Positions 1 through 8,610 are shown, counted from the first letter of the stretch. The stretch is DNA of 64,000 bases from Haloechinothrix sp033042135 (GCF_033042135.1 NZ_WBXM01000004.1:1-64000), one strand, 5' to 3'. The notes: generated from the sequence alone by a model not told the origin. Made by a program: numbers and translations.

Positions 1-548
1 GGGTGGAGACGGCGTTCATTCCCGCCAAGCCTCCGCGGAAGTACCGGCCTCGTATGGGGGCGGTCAAGGCTCTGGGGATGATCGCGATCGCGCTGTACAC
101 CACGGCTCACGTCGTGACGATGAAGCGCGTGCATGTCGATGCGTGGCCGATCTGCCCCGAATGCGAGGAGCGTGGGTACCGATTCGGCAGAGCTGCTCGG
201 TGGCTGTTCTTTGGCGGTCTCGCCCTGTTCGCGGGACCGTTGCTGTTCGCGTTCACCGTAGGACCGTTCTTACCGGAACCCACAGGGCCTCGGTCGGATC
301 TCATCAGTGTCCTGCTCGGAATCCTCATTGTGGGACTGCCCATCGTCGGTTTCGCGTCGATGATCGTTTCCGGCCATGTTTATGCTCGGTCTAAGTGGAC
401 GTCGGTTGCTGGTGGGAGGGTGTCTGAAGACGAGAAGTGGGTGGTCTTCGACGAGCCGCACCCGAACTTCGTTGCGGAGGTCCAGCCGTTCCTGGGCGGC
501 GCGCGCCCTGGTACCGCGTCTGACGGCGCGGTGAGCGAGGATGGTTAG
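1..548 (+). CDS. Zinc-ribbon-like two-helix membrane protein, copy A (5' end outside window)
   Basis: The reading frame is open from the window edge, so the N-terminus is missing. The visible 181 residues are identical to the C-terminal part of the next gene. A WPICPEC motif (Cys-x-x-Cys) is followed by two hydrophobic segments (around FFGGLALFAGPLLFAFTV and LLGILIVGLPIVGFASMIV). The soluble tail ends with a FDEPHPNFVAEVQPF motif. The full-length copies also carry a CVRHG motif near the N-terminus, so a four-ligand zinc site split across the protein is plausible. I do not recognise a named family. It is the first of three tandem paralogues. Confidence 0.7.
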   Translation, partial: VETAFIPAKPPRKYRPRMGAVKALGMIAIALYTTAHVVTMKRVHVDAWPICPECEERGYRFGRAARWLFFGGLALFAGPLLFAFTVGPFLPEPTGPRSDLISVLLGILIVGLPIVGFASMIVSGHVYARSKWTSVAGGRVSEDEKWVVFDEPHPNFVAEVQPFLGGARPGTASDGAVSEDG

Positions 549-579
549 GCTCTCGGTACGGCTCGTCAAGGGGTAGCTT

Positions 580-1218
580 GTGGGGCAGTTGAGAGTTCGG
601 CCAGCGGTCGTGACGCAGTTCAGCGGCGATGTCGGCGTCTGTGTTCGGCATGGTAATTCTCCAAGCCAGGGGGTGGAGACGGCGTTCATTCCCGCCAAGC
701 CTCCGCGGAAGTACCGGCCTCGTATGGGGGCGGTCAAGGCTCTGGGGATGATCGCGATCGCGCTGTACACCACGGCTCACGTCGTGACGATGAAGCGCGT
801 GCATGTCGATGCGTGGCCGATCTGCCCCGAATGCGAGGAGCGTGGGTACCGATTCGGCAGAGCTGCTCGGTGGCTGTTCTTTGGCGGTCTCGCCCTGTTC
901 GCGGGACCGTTGCTGTTCGCGTTCACCGTAGGACCGTTCTTACCGGAACCCACAGGGCCTCGGTCGGATCTCATCAGTGTCCTGCTCGGAATCCTCATTG
1001 TGGGACTGCCCATCGTCGGTTTCGCGTCGATGATCGTTTCCGGCCATGTTTATGCTCGGTCTAAGTGGACGTCGGTTGCTGGTGGGAGGGTGTCTGAAGA
1101 CGAGAAGTGGGTGGTCTTCGACGAGCCGCACCCGAACTTCGTTGCGGAGGTCCAGCCGTTCCTGGGCGGCGCGCGCCCTGGTACCGCGTCTGACGGCGCG
1201 GTGAGCGAGGATGGTTAG
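580..1218 (+). CDS. Zinc-ribbon-like two-helix membrane protein, copy B
   Basis: A 212-residue protein starting at GTG 580, with an AAGGGG ribosome-binding site just upstream. Visible in order: an N-terminal CVRHG motif, a basic linker, a hydrophobic stretch, WPICPEC, then two predicted membrane helices and a short cytosolic tail. The Cys/His pair plus the Cys pair could bind one metal ion. From the GTGGAG codons onward it is base-for-base identical to copy A, which makes this a very recent tandem duplication. Function unknown. A small sensor or scaffold membrane protein is only a guess. Confidence 0.75.
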   Translation: MGQLRVRPAVVTQFSGDVGVCVRHGNSPSQGVETAFIPAKPPRKYRPRMGAVKALGMIAIALYTTAHVVTMKRVHVDAWPICPECEERGYRFGRAARWLFFGGLALFAGPLLFAFTVGPFLPEPTGPRSDLISVLLGILIVGLPIVGFASMIVSGHVYARSKWTSVAGGRVSEDEKWVVFDEPHPNFVAEVQPFLGGARPGTASDGAVSEDG

Positions 1219-1253
1219 GCTCTCGGTACGGCACGAAAAAGGGGTAGGTCGCT

Positions 1254-1856
1254 GTGGGGCAGATGCGAGTGCGGCCAGCCGTTGTAGAGGGGTCCAGTGG
1301 TGATCTGGGTGTCTGTGTTCGCCACGGCATCCCTCCGAGCCAGCGGGTGGACACGGTGTTCCTGCAACGGAAGCCTCCCAAGGAGTTCCGTCCGAAGTAC
1401 GGCGTGGTCCGCATGTTGGGCGTCTTCGCGATCGCGATCTATGGCTTCCTCGCGGTAGTCGGTACGAAGCGTATCGAGGCAGCTGGCTGGCCGGTGTGTA
1501 CCGAGTGCGAGCGACGTCGACGGAGGATCCGGCTCACGGCGCGATGGATGTTCTTCGGTGGTCTGGTCCTGTTCGTGGGGCCGGTGTTGTTCGCTGTGCT
1601 CGTCGGTGAGCATCTTCCGGAGCCGAGTGAGTCTGTTGCGCCGTTTGTGACGGCGCTGTTCGTTGTCCCGCCGGTGCTCGGCTTCGCGTCGATGATCGTT
1701 TCGGCGCGTGTCTCGTCGCGTGGCGATTGGCCGTGGATCACCGGTGGTCGGGTCTCCCAGGACGGCGAGTGGGTGGTCTTTGACGAGCCGCACCCGGACT
1801 TCGTTGCCGAGATCCAGCCGCTGCTGGACGGCGGTGGAGAGCGTCGGGACACATAG
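1254..1856 (+). CDS. Zinc-ribbon-like two-helix membrane protein, copy C (diverged)
   Basis: A 200-residue paralogue of the two preceding genes, starting at GTG 1254 behind an AAAAAGGGGTAGG ribosome-binding site. It keeps the same architecture: CVRHG, an early hydrophobic segment, WPVCTEC, two membrane helices, and the FDEPHPDFVAEIQP tail. It differs at many residues, so the A/B duplication is much younger than the split from C. Conservation of the Cys/His positions across all three copies argues for metal binding and a real protein. The role is unknown. Confidence 0.75.
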   Translation: MGQMRVRPAVVEGSSGDLGVCVRHGIPPSQRVDTVFLQRKPPKEFRPKYGVVRMLGVFAIAIYGFLAVVGTKRIEAAGWPVCTECERRRRRIRLTARWMFFGGLVLFVGPVLFAVLVGEHLPEPSESVAPFVTALFVVPPVLGFASMIVSARVSSRGDWPWITGGRVSQDGEWVVFDEPHPDFVAEIQPLLDGGGERRDT

Positions 1857-1995
1857 CTGGACTGTACCGCCGTAGCCGTCACCAGGCGCAGCGTTAACTG
1901 GGTGAACACCTCGTCGGCGGCGTTACCCCTGCGCTCGGAGAGCGTGTGGAACCTGAGCGGGCTCGCGAAACGCACGCTGCGCGGGCGAGCTGGGG

Positions 1996-3603
1996 CTATC
2001 GCGGTCCGCAGGCGATCAGCAGGTCGCGCGCGCGGCTCATTCCCACGTACCGCAGTGCGCGAGCGCGGTCACCGTGCGCGGGCCCGTTCAAGGCAAGCAC
2101 CACGGCTGGCCGTTCCAGCCCCTTCGAACCCGAGACCGTTCCGTGGAAAACGACCTTTCCTTCCCAGAACGCGTTCCAGTACTGCTCGATGGAGTGTTCG
2201 TTGAGGACCCTGCTGTGTTCGGGATGGCGATGGCCGGTGGTCAGCAGCATGATGTGACCTGGTTGCCAGCCGTTCTCGAGCAGTTGGCGTACCTGATCAT
2301 CGGCCGTTTCGATGGCGCGATCAGGAGTGGTGTCGATCCACTGCACGTCGGCACCGGGCCCACCGAGCGGCGTGAGCGGACGCTCGCCGTACGGCTCGAA
2401 CGCACGCGTGATGGGTTCGGTATTGCGGACGTTCTCGTCGAGGACGATGCGCGTGAAACCGGCGTCTGGGATGGCGCCACGGGAGAACACCGCCTGACCC
2501 TCATCGGCGAAGGCCACAAGGCACGCCCGCTCGCGGTCGCTGAGCGCTGCACAGATCGGGTCCCACCAGGACGGTGCGAAGTCCTGGATCTCGTCGATGA
2601 CTGCGGCGTGGAACCGTTCGGATTCGGATAGCTCTCGTGCGCGGTGGAGCATGAGCGTCGGCACCTCGCTCTCCCACTGATGGGGCTCGGGCATGCCGTG
2701 GTGCGACCACGCTCCCCAGCGGTAGCCGAGAGCATGGAACGTCCCGGTGAACACCGGTCGTTGGCCCGGCGGCAGCGCCTGCACTCGCCGCTTCAGCCAG
2801 GTTGACAAGCCGCGTGAGTAGCAGAGCAGCGCGACCCGTTGGCCGCGCGCGGCGAGCCGCCGGGCCTGCTCGACCGCGAGCCAGGTCTTACCGGTTCCCG
2901 CGCCTCCGAGGATCTGCACGCGGGACTGCTCGCGCAGCATGTCCAGCACCTTGGCTTGCTGCGCCGTCAGCAGCTCGCACCGATGCTCGCGGTGGGCGAG
3001 TTCGGCGGCGAGCTGCGACGCGAGATCCGCCTGCACGTGCTGCGGGCCGGTGAACGCGGTCGCCAGCGATGTGGCTTGCGCGGTGTCGGGTGGCGGCGGT
3101 GCGTCCACGAGCGCACCGAGCTGGGTGGCGATTCTGGAGGCGAGCACGGGAACGTCGTCCCGGTCACTCAGAATCTCACGTGGACAGTGCGGCGCCACGA
3201 AATCGCGAGACACGCTGGTGTGTGGCATCACGACATGGTGCGCCATGCGGGGATCGCCGTTACACCAGCGAGGGTGTCTGCGCAGGATGTCGCGCAGTGC
3301 GTACTTGCACTCCCGGGCCTGGTCGAACGGGCGGAGCCTGCGAGCTTTCCGGGCACTGCTGGACCACCAGTGGCCGTTGGCGTAGACCACCGGGCCGGCT
3401 TTCACCTCGATCACCGCGACACCGACCCCCGGCCACACCATGACGGCGTCCGCTTCCCGGTCGCCCTTTCTGGTGGTGATACGCAGGTTCGGTATGACGG
3501 TGGCATCGGGCGGCAGCTGCATCCGCAGCTGCTCGATCACATACTGCTCGGCGGGGTCGAGCCCCACCTCCCCATCGGGCGCAACTCGGGCGGCCATACG
3601 CAT
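1996..3603 (-). CDS. NERD-domain UvrD/Rep-type helicase
   Basis: A 535-residue protein. Residues about 15-130 form a NERD nuclease-related domain, with the acidic EADAVMV strand (residues 50-56) and the IEVKAG core (65-70) typical of PD-(D/E)XK-like folds. A superfamily 1 helicase follows: Walker A GGAGTGKT at 233-240, the DEIQD Walker B box at 337-341, and a C-terminal GSKGLERP plus YVGMSRAR motif pair characteristic of UvrD. Fused NERD-helicase proteins are common in bacterial defence islands. It is transcribed divergently from the adenine methylase at 3767, which suggests a paired nuclease-helicase and modification function. The start is ATG 3603; no strong ribosome-binding site is visible and ATG 3597 is an alternative. 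Upstream in-frame sequence has shadow-type composition and was excluded. Confidence 0.85.
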   Translation of the reverse strand: MRMAARVAPDGEVGLDPAEQYVIEQLRMQLPPDATVIPNLRITTRKGDREADAVMVWPGVGVAVIEVKAGPVVYANGHWWSSSARKARRLRPFDQARECKYALRDILRRHPRWCNGDPRMAHHVVMPHTSVSRDFVAPHCPREILSDRDDVPVLASRIATQLGALVDAPPPPDTAQATSLATAFTGPQHVQADLASQLAAELAHREHRCELLTAQQAKVLDMLREQSRVQILGGAGTGKTWLAVEQARRLAARGQRVALLCYSRGLSTWLKRRVQALPPGQRPVFTGTFHALGYRWGAWSHHGMPEPHQWESEVPTLMLHRARELSESERFHAAVIDEIQDFAPSWWDPICAALSDRERACLVAFADEGQAVFSRGAIPDAGFTRIVLDENVRNTEPITRAFEPYGERPLTPLGGPGADVQWIDTTPDRAIETADDQVRQLLENGWQPGHIMLLTTGHRHPEHSRVLNEHSIEQYWNAFWEGKVVFHGTVSGSKGLERPAVVLALNGPAHGDRARALRYVGMSRARDLLIACGPR

Positions 3604-3712
3604 GAGCGTGGTGGAACGCCGGTGCTCACCGAAAGTGTTACGGCGGTTACTCACCCGGCTGGCGCAGCGACGGGGTACGACCGGCACGAAACGGTTCGGT
3701 CCGTGAACAAAA

Positions 3713-3741
3713 TCAACATGAGCCGCTGCGCGTGGTACGTT
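3713..3741 (+). promoter_or_regulatory. Putative promoter of the adenine methylase gene
   Basis: TCAACA (3713-3718) lies 17 bp from TACGTT (3736-3741), a plausible -35/-10 pair ending about 25 bases before the start codon. The arms GTGAAC (3703-3708) and GTTCAC (3739-3744) form an inverted repeat flanking it, which could be an operator. Inferred by eye. Confidence 0.3.
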
Positions 3742-3766
3742 CACAGTAACGACGGCGGAGGTGGCG

Positions 3767-5686
3767 ATGCCGGAGGACTCGCTGGTCAGCGCGGCCGAGG
3801 TGGCCCGCCTGGCGGATGTCGGCCGCGCAGCGGTGAGCAACTGGCGTCGCCGGTACCCGGATTTCCCGCAGCCGGTGGACAGCAGCGAACCGAACCCGCG
3901 TTTCCGCCTCTCGGAAGTCGAGGAGTGGCTGCGCGAGCACGGCAGGTTGCGCCCGCTCACGCGGGCGGAGACGGTGTGGCGCGCCCTGGAGGCTGGGCGC
4001 GGCGAGGTGGAGCTGGTCGACGAGCTTGCCCGGGCGCTCACCTACCTGCGGGATCCCGCGGCGGCTGGCTCGCTGCGCACGCAGCTCCGCACTGCGCTGG
4101 ACGAGGTGCCCGCCGGGAAGCGCGAGGACCTGGCCGAGGAGCTGTTCGAGCAGCATGTCGAACGGTCCCGAGGGGAGCTCACCACCGCCGGCGAGCTGGC
4201 CAGTCTGATGGTGCAGCTGGCCGGGCAGGCGCGCTCGGTGTTCGACCCGGCCTGTGGGGCCGGCACGATCCTGCGCGAGGCCGCCGCGCAGGGAGCAAGC
4301 GAATTGGCGGGCCAGGAGGTCGCCCGGGAACTGGCCACGCTCGCCAGTGCCAGGGTCGCGGCGAAGGCTCAGCCCGGTGCACGGATCCGCATCGAGGTCG
4401 CGGACTCGCTGCGCGCCGACGCCTTCGGTGAGTTCCAGGCGGACGCGGTGCTGTGCGATCCGCCGTTCGGCTACCGCGACTGGGGATACGAGGAGCTCGG
4501 GATGGATCCCCGGTGGGGCTACGGGTTCCCGGTCAAAAGCGAGCCCGAGCTGGCCTGGCTGCAGCACTGCCTGGCACACACCGTCCCTGGGGGCACCGTG
4601 GTGATGCTTGCCCCGGCGAGTGTGGCCTCCCGCCGATCGGGCAAGGTCATCCGCCAGGCGCTGGTGCGGCGTGGTGTCGTTCGGGCGGTGATCGCGCTGC
4701 CCGCCGGTTCGCTGCCACACACCGGCATCCCGGTGCACCTGTGGGTGCTCCGGGCACCTGACGGCGAGGCGGGCGATCCTGTACTGCTGATCGATGCCGG
4801 TGACGAGAAGCCCGCTCGGCGGGGCATGGTCAACTGGCCAGCCATTCACGAGGCGGTGCTGCAGCCCTGGCACTCGTTCGCCGACACCGGGACAGTGCAT
4901 GAGATCCCCGGCGTGCAGGCCACTGTGGATCCGATCGAGCTGCTCGACGAGGATGTGGATCTCACCCCGGCGCGGCACATACCGGCACCGGCCACCACAG
5001 TGAACGCTGATGACTTGGAACGTCAGCGGAACCAGCTCGTCACCGAGCTGGAACGGCTGGCCGGTGCGCTGCCGGGCGCGCGCAGCAGCGGCGCCGCCTG
5101 GACCCGACCGGCAACCACGATCGGCGAGCTGGTGCGCGCCGGGGCGCTGCTGTACCGGCAGCAGACCGCCCGGCTGGAGACCACCGACGACCCGGATGCC
5201 TCAGGCAGGCGGGTGCTCACTGGTCGGAATGTCGCCGGTGGCACCGGGCCGACGATGCGGCTGGCCGGAGAATCCACCGACCTGATCGAGCTGCGGCCCG
5301 GTGATGTGGTGGTACCGGCGCTGGTCGCAGGCGACGGTCGGCCAGTCGCCGAGGTGATCACCGAGAGCGGCCTGCTGCTTGGGCCGAACCTGCAACTGCT
5401 GCGGGTCGACCCGGAGCGGCTGGACGCGGAATTCCTGGCGGGGCAGCTGCGCTCCAGCAGGGCTGCGCGGGTGGGCAGCGTGACCGCCTCCGGCGTGCAC
5501 CGGCTGGACGCGCGACGTGTCGAGATACCGGTAGTCGGGCTGGCCGAGCAGCGAGTGCTGGGTGAGCGTTTCCGGCAGCTACGCGAGTTCGAGCACGCCC
5601 TGCGGCGGCTCGCGGACACGGGAACGGAGCTGGTCAGGCACTACGCGGATGGTTTGGCGGAAGGGAGTCTGGCTCCCGGGGACTGA
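3767..5686 (+). CDS. N6-adenine DNA methylase with N-terminal HTH and C-terminal specificity domain
   Basis: A 639-residue protein; GGAGG at 3757-3761 places the start at ATG 3767 rather than GTG 3761. Residues 5-55 resemble a MerR/excisionase-type winged helix (AEVARLADVGRAAVSNW). A type I HsdM-like methylase core follows, with AdoMet motif I DPACGAGT at 160-167 and motif IV DPPFG at 231-235 (Asp in place of the usual Asn, an accepted variant in N6 methylases). The C-terminal third looks like a single HsdS target-recognition domain, so modification and recognition are in one chain. No HsdR lies beside it. The divergent NERD-helicase at 3603 is the obvious partner. Either an orphan epigenetic methylase or the modification half of a two-gene defence module is possible. 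Confidence 0.88.
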   Translation: MPEDSLVSAAEVARLADVGRAAVSNWRRRYPDFPQPVDSSEPNPRFRLSEVEEWLREHGRLRPLTRAETVWRALEAGRGEVELVDELARALTYLRDPAAAGSLRTQLRTALDEVPAGKREDLAEELFEQHVERSRGELTTAGELASLMVQLAGQARSVFDPACGAGTILREAAAQGASELAGQEVARELATLASARVAAKAQPGARIRIEVADSLRADAFGEFQADAVLCDPPFGYRDWGYEELGMDPRWGYGFPVKSEPELAWLQHCLAHTVPGGTVVMLAPASVASRRSGKVIRQALVRRGVVRAVIALPAGSLPHTGIPVHLWVLRAPDGEAGDPVLLIDAGDEKPARRGMVNWPAIHEAVLQPWHSFADTGTVHEIPGVQATVDPIELLDEDVDLTPARHIPAPATTVNADDLERQRNQLVTELERLAGALPGARSSGAAWTRPATTIGELVRAGALLYRQQTARLETTDDPDASGRRVLTGRNVAGGTGPTMRLAGESTDLIELRPGDVVVPALVAGDGRPVAEVITESGLLLGPNLQLLRVDPERLDAEFLAGQLRSSRAARVGSVTASGVHRLDARRVEIPVVGLAEQRVLGERFRQLREFEHALRRLADTGTELVRHYADGLAEGSLAPGD

Positions 5687-6380
5687 CCGCCCTCCCACGG
5701 CCGTGGCTGGCGTCGCGTGAGCGTGAGCCACGCAGCCCGCGCATGTCCTGCCAGGAGTCGTTGGCGCTGTCGAGGTAGTCGCGGAGCCGCTTCAGCGCGC
5801 GGTGCTGCGCCACCCGAACCGCTCCCGGCGTGCTCGACACCGCCTGCGCGGTCTCCTCGACCGACAGGCCCACCACGATCCGCAGCGACAGGATCTCGTG
5901 TTGTTGCGGGGTCAGCACCGCCAGCAGCTGGGCGATCTCCACGCTGGTCTCGGCGGTGAGTACCGCGCTGTCCGGGCCGCTGTCGGTGCTCGGCGTGTCG
6001 GGGAACTCGGCAACCAGCCGGTCACGGTCGGCGGCGCGCTTGCGGTAGAAGTCGGCGACCTTCCGCGACGCGATCCCGTAGGCGAAGGCGAGGATGCTCG
6101 AACCGGACGCCTGGTATCGCGGCAGCGAATGCACCAGCCCGAGCAGTGCCTCCTGCGCGACGTCGTCCGCCGAGGCGTACGCACAGTGCGTCCGCCCGAC
6201 GCGGGCGCGACAGTAGCGTACGACCTTCGGCTGGATGCGGGCCAGCAGATCGTTGATGGCCTGCGGATGACCGCCTGCGGCATCGGCGGCGAGACCTGCC
6301 AGCACATCGGTACCGTCCGCCTGCTCGGGCTTGCCTCCGAGCGCGAATGGCTGCACTCCTGCGACGGCGCTGTCGGACAT
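5634..6380 (-). CDS. Sigma-70 family RNA polymerase sigma factor (ShbA-like), second of a tandem pair
   Basis: A 248-residue protein from ATG 6380, with GAAAGG as ribosome-binding site. Region 2 is clear (SADDVAQEALLGLVHSLPRY and the FAYGIASRKVADFYRKRA stretch). Region 4 follows (LTPQQHEILSLRIVVGLSVEETAQAV, then GAVRVAQHRALKRLR). It closely resembles the sigma factor at 6710-7330, so the two are paralogues in tandem. The last 40 or so residues are low-complexity and overlap the 3' end of the convergent methylase gene by 53 bases, so the original stop may have been lost. The group controls the principal sigma gene in Streptomyces (ShbA), but two side by side in an accessory region is not typical. 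Confidence 0.85.
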   Translation of the reverse strand: MSDSAVAGVQPFALGGKPEQADGTDVLAGLAADAAGGHPQAINDLLARIQPKVVRYCRARVGRTHCAYASADDVAQEALLGLVHSLPRYQASGSSILAFAYGIASRKVADFYRKRAADRDRLVAEFPDTPSTDSGPDSAVLTAETSVEIAQLLAVLTPQQHEILSLRIVVGLSVEETAQAVSSTPGAVRVAQHRALKRLRDYLDSANDSWQDMRGLRGSRSRDASHGRGRAVSPREPDSLPPNHPRSA

Positions 6381-6687
6381 GGGCAGAGACCTTTCGGTAC
6401 AGGCATGACCGCGCGGTCCATACTCGTGGGTAGCGTGTTCCGTCGTGGAACTCGGCGGAATCCTCCACATTAGGTAGCTGCCAGAATGGTGAAAAATCGC
6501 CGAAACCGGATCGTTGCCGGCGAAGCTCACAGCTAGCCGTTCGGACTAGTGACAACACCCCGAGGCACACCCACAGTAGAGCCCCGCCGGCTACGGCTCC
6601 TGGCGCGGAGGGGCGCGTGAACGCCGTCGGAAGAGGCGGCTCGGGCTCTTCGGGGTCGACGGCGGGGTCGATGTTGTACTCGCTCAT
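6022..6687 (-). CDS. Small acidic single-helix membrane protein; C-terminal extent doubtful
   Basis: ATG 6687 is preceded by GGGAGAAG. The first 30 residues are acidic and proline-rich (DPAVDPEEPEPPLPTAF). One hydrophobic helix follows (GAVAGGALLWVCLGVLSLV), and then about 50 polar residues. The frame stays open to 6022, but from 6380 down it overlaps the sigma factor gene and reads as arginine-rich shadow sequence. The authentic protein is probably about 60-100 residues, with a frameshift or lost stop. Its position between two sigma factor genes, with an N-terminal cytosolic acidic part and one helix, would fit an anti-sigma or membrane tether role, but this is a guess. Confidence 0.35.
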   Translation of the reverse strand: MSEYNIDPAVDPEEPEPPLPTAFTRPSAPGAVAGGALLWVCLGVLSLVRTASCELRRQRSGFGDFSPFWQLPNVEDSAEFHDGTRYPRVWTARSCLYRKVSAHVRQRRRRSAAIRARRQARAGGRYRCAGRSRRRCRRRSSAGHQRSAGPHPAEGRTLLSRPRRADALCVRLGGRRRAGGTARAGAFAAAIPGVRFEHPRLRLRDRVAEGRRLLPQARRRP

Positions 6688-6709
6688 GTGCTTCTCCCGG
6701 TGTCGCGGG

Positions 6710-7330
6710 TTAGTCGGGCGCGGCCAGCGGTGGGTTACCGGCACCGGATGCGCGGGCGATCTCGGCACGCAGCCGGTTCAGCGCCCGGTGTTGGGCGATG
6801 CGTACCGCGCTCGGTGAGGTCGACAGCGCCCGCGCGGTCTCCGCGGCGGACAGGCCGACGGCCACGCGGAGGACGAGGATCTCGCGCTGGTAGTCGGTCA
6901 GCGTGCGCAGCAGCCTCCCCACCTCTTCGCGCAGCTCGGCACGCACAGCCTGGTGCTCCGGGCCGGTGTCCGGGGTGTGGGCGCTCTCGGGCAGTTCGGC
7001 GACGGGCTGGGTCGGGTTCGAGGCGTGCCTGCGGTGGAAGTCGGCGACCTTGTTCGCGGCGATGCCGTAGGCAAAGGCGAGGAAGTTCGCGCCGCTCGCG
7101 CGGTACCTCGGCAGGGAGCTGAGCACCCCGAGTAGCGCCTCCTGGGCGACGTCGTCGGCGGACGCATCACGGCCGTGTGCCGCGCCGATCCGTGCTCGGC
7201 AGTAGCGCACGATCTTCGGCTCCACACGCGCGAGCAGCTCGGCCGTGGCACCTGAATCACCGCCCGCGGCCGCCGCGGCGAGTGCGCCCAGCGTGTCGGG
7301 CGACTCACGGTCCGGCGCGGGCTCGGTCAT
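6710..7330 (-). CDS. Sigma-70 family RNA polymerase sigma factor (ShbA-like), first of a tandem pair
   Basis: A 206-residue protein from ATG 7330, with GAAAGG upstream. An in-frame ATG at 7387 overlaps the stop of the DGQHR gene as ATGA and would add 19 residues, so translational coupling is possible. Region 2 is SADDVAQEALLGVLSSLPRY plus FAYGIAANKVADFHRRHA. Region 4 is LTDYQREILVLRVAVGLSAAETARAL followed by SAVRIAQHRALNRLR. It lies directly after the DndB-like gene, so it may sit in that transcript and be under the palindromic operator at 8654. It is clearly paralogous to the sigma factor at 5634-6380. Confidence 0.88.
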   Translation of the reverse strand: MTEPAPDRESPDTLGALAAAAAGGDSGATAELLARVEPKIVRYCRARIGAAHGRDASADDVAQEALLGVLSSLPRYRASGANFLAFAYGIAANKVADFHRRHASNPTQPVAELPESAHTPDTGPEHQAVRAELREEVGRLLRTLTDYQREILVLRVAVGLSAAETARALSTSPSAVRIAQHRALNRLRAEIARASGAGNPPLAAPD

Positions 7331-7383
7331 GGCGGTGGCCTTTCGGCGGGGCGCGTGGCGTGTGCGGAGGGCTGTCGCGGCGC

Positions 7384-8610
7384 TCATCGCGGGGCTGCCG
7401 GGTACCAGCTGGTGACCACGGACACCAGGTGTTGCAGGTTCTGGGTACGCATCACCGGGGCCGAAGCCTCGGGTTCGAAGTTCCGGCTGGCTTCGGTGCG
7501 GCGCCAGATCCCGTCGTCGGCCACCGGTGTGGTCATGTGGGGGTCGAGCGTGGCGAAGAAGGACGCGATGTCGTCGTCGGCGATGTCCTTGGCGTTCAGC
7601 TCGTGGTACGTGCCGGCGAGTACGCGCAACATCCCGACCGAGGCCAGCAGTGAGCGGCCACGCAGCTCGTCCGGTCGGAGTGTACCGTCGGCAATGGCGG
7701 CCAGGTCGGTGAACGCCGTGCTGATGCAGTCCAGGAAGTTGTGCACCGACTCCACCACGGCCTCGTCGGACAGCGTGGCCTCGCGCTTCTTGCTGATGCG
7801 CCCGCTGACCCCCACCGCCACGGCTCGGGTGAGGTCGGCGACGTGCTTGGCGCCGATGAAGTTGGTGTTGTTGCGCGTCATGCGGTCCTGCTCGAGGTCG
7901 ACGTTGTTGTGCAACAGGGCGTGGTCGACGACCCGGTCGAGCGTGCGGTTCGCGATCTTCGAGCCGTCGAAGCGTGCGCGCAGCGCCGTGGAGATGCCCT
8001 TGGCGTTGTCGGCGACGTCGACGAACATCTGCCGGGCGGCCACCGGGTCGGGCTCGACGTAGATGTCGAGGCCGATGGCCTCCTGCTGGATCCGCTCCAG
8101 CGCCGCCTTCAGATCCTCGCGCTTCCCGGTGAGGGTGCGGATGCGGTTCTCCGCGCGGGCGCGGTCGAGCTCGCGGTCGAGCTTGTCGATCTCGTTGGTG
8201 AGCCGCTGTATCTCCGTGCGCACCCCGAGGATGCGGTGCTGGCCGTCGATCGTGGACAGCGCACCGACCGTGCCGGTCGACCACGGGATGTCCAGGTAGC
8301 CGACGGTGCCGTCGCTGCCGTCCACCGGGTGGAAGGTGCAGCTGCCGTTGTCGCGAGCCAGCAGGGTCGGCGCGACCCACGCCTCGTGCGCGGTGAGGTA
8401 TTCGCCGAAGGACTTGGCGTGGCGGGCGTCGACCCGGCGGTTGTCCGGGTCGGTGTGGTCGGGGTCCGGCACGGGAAGGATCTTGTCCAGGTCGAGCAGC
8501 GGGACGCGGGTGCTGTACACGGTGCGGCCGCCCTGCACGCTGCGCACGGCAAGGTAGGTGTCGGCGCGGCGACCTGCGGTGATGCGCTCGACGTCGACGG
8601 TCAGGGACAT
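7384..8610 (-). CDS. DGQHR-domain protein, DndB family
   Basis: A 408-residue protein from ATG 8610, with a strong AGGAGG ribosome-binding site. The diagnostic IDGQHR motif is at 121-126, preceded by the N-terminal half typical of DndB (conserved VDARHAKSFGEYL region). A long coiled coil, about 131-178, follows the motif. DndB represses the dnd DNA-phosphorothioation operon in several bacteria, and DGQHR proteins occur in other DNA-modification loci. Here no dndA, C, D or E is in the window, so this is an orphan family member. Promoter and palindrome at 8654-8692 suggest autoregulation. It probably leads an operon with the sigma factor at 7330. Confidence 0.85.
   Translation of the reverse strand: MSLTVDVERITAGRRADTYLAVRSVQGGRTVYSTRVPLLDLDKILPVPDPDHTDPDNRRVDARHAKSFGEYLTAHEAWVAPTLLARDNGSCTFHPVDGSDGTVGYLDIPWSTGTVGALSTIDGQHRILGVRTEIQRLTNEIDKLDRELDRARAENRIRTLTGKREDLKAALERIQQEAIGLDIYVEPDPVAARQMFVDVADNAKGISTALRARFDGSKIANRTLDRVVDHALLHNNVDLEQDRMTRNNTNFIGAKHVADLTRAVAVGVSGRISKKREATLSDEAVVESVHNFLDCISTAFTDLAAIADGTLRPDELRGRSLLASVGMLRVLAGTYHELNAKDIADDDIASFFATLDPHMTTPVADDGIWRRTEASRNFEPEASAPVMRTQNLQHLVSVVTSWYPAAPR

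Larger units (their letters stand above)
1..1233 (+). repeat. Exact direct tandem duplication, 670-bp period
   Basis: Bases 1-563 recur without a visible change as 671-1233. Identity stops just after the stop codon, where the text diverges (gctcgtcaag against gcacgaaaaa). The left limit lies outside the window. There is no transposase and no terminal inverted repeat, so unequal recombination between tandem paralogues is the simplest explanation. Confidence 0.9.

Noticed and set aside
1..1233. Insertion sequence as cause of the duplication
   Set aside because: No transposase, inverted ends or target-site duplication; the unit is a gene plus flank.
2074..2631. 185-codon frame antisense to the end of the NERD-helicase
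   Set aside because: The minus strand encodes UvrD motifs here; the plus frame has none.
2839..4431. 530-codon plus-strand frame across the NERD-helicase and methylase starts
   Set aside because: It spans two real genes on different strands and a promoter region, and has no recognisable domain.
7384..8610. A dnd phosphorothioation operon
   Set aside because: Only the DndB-like gene is present; no cysteine desulfurase or DndC/D/E homologue is seen in the window.
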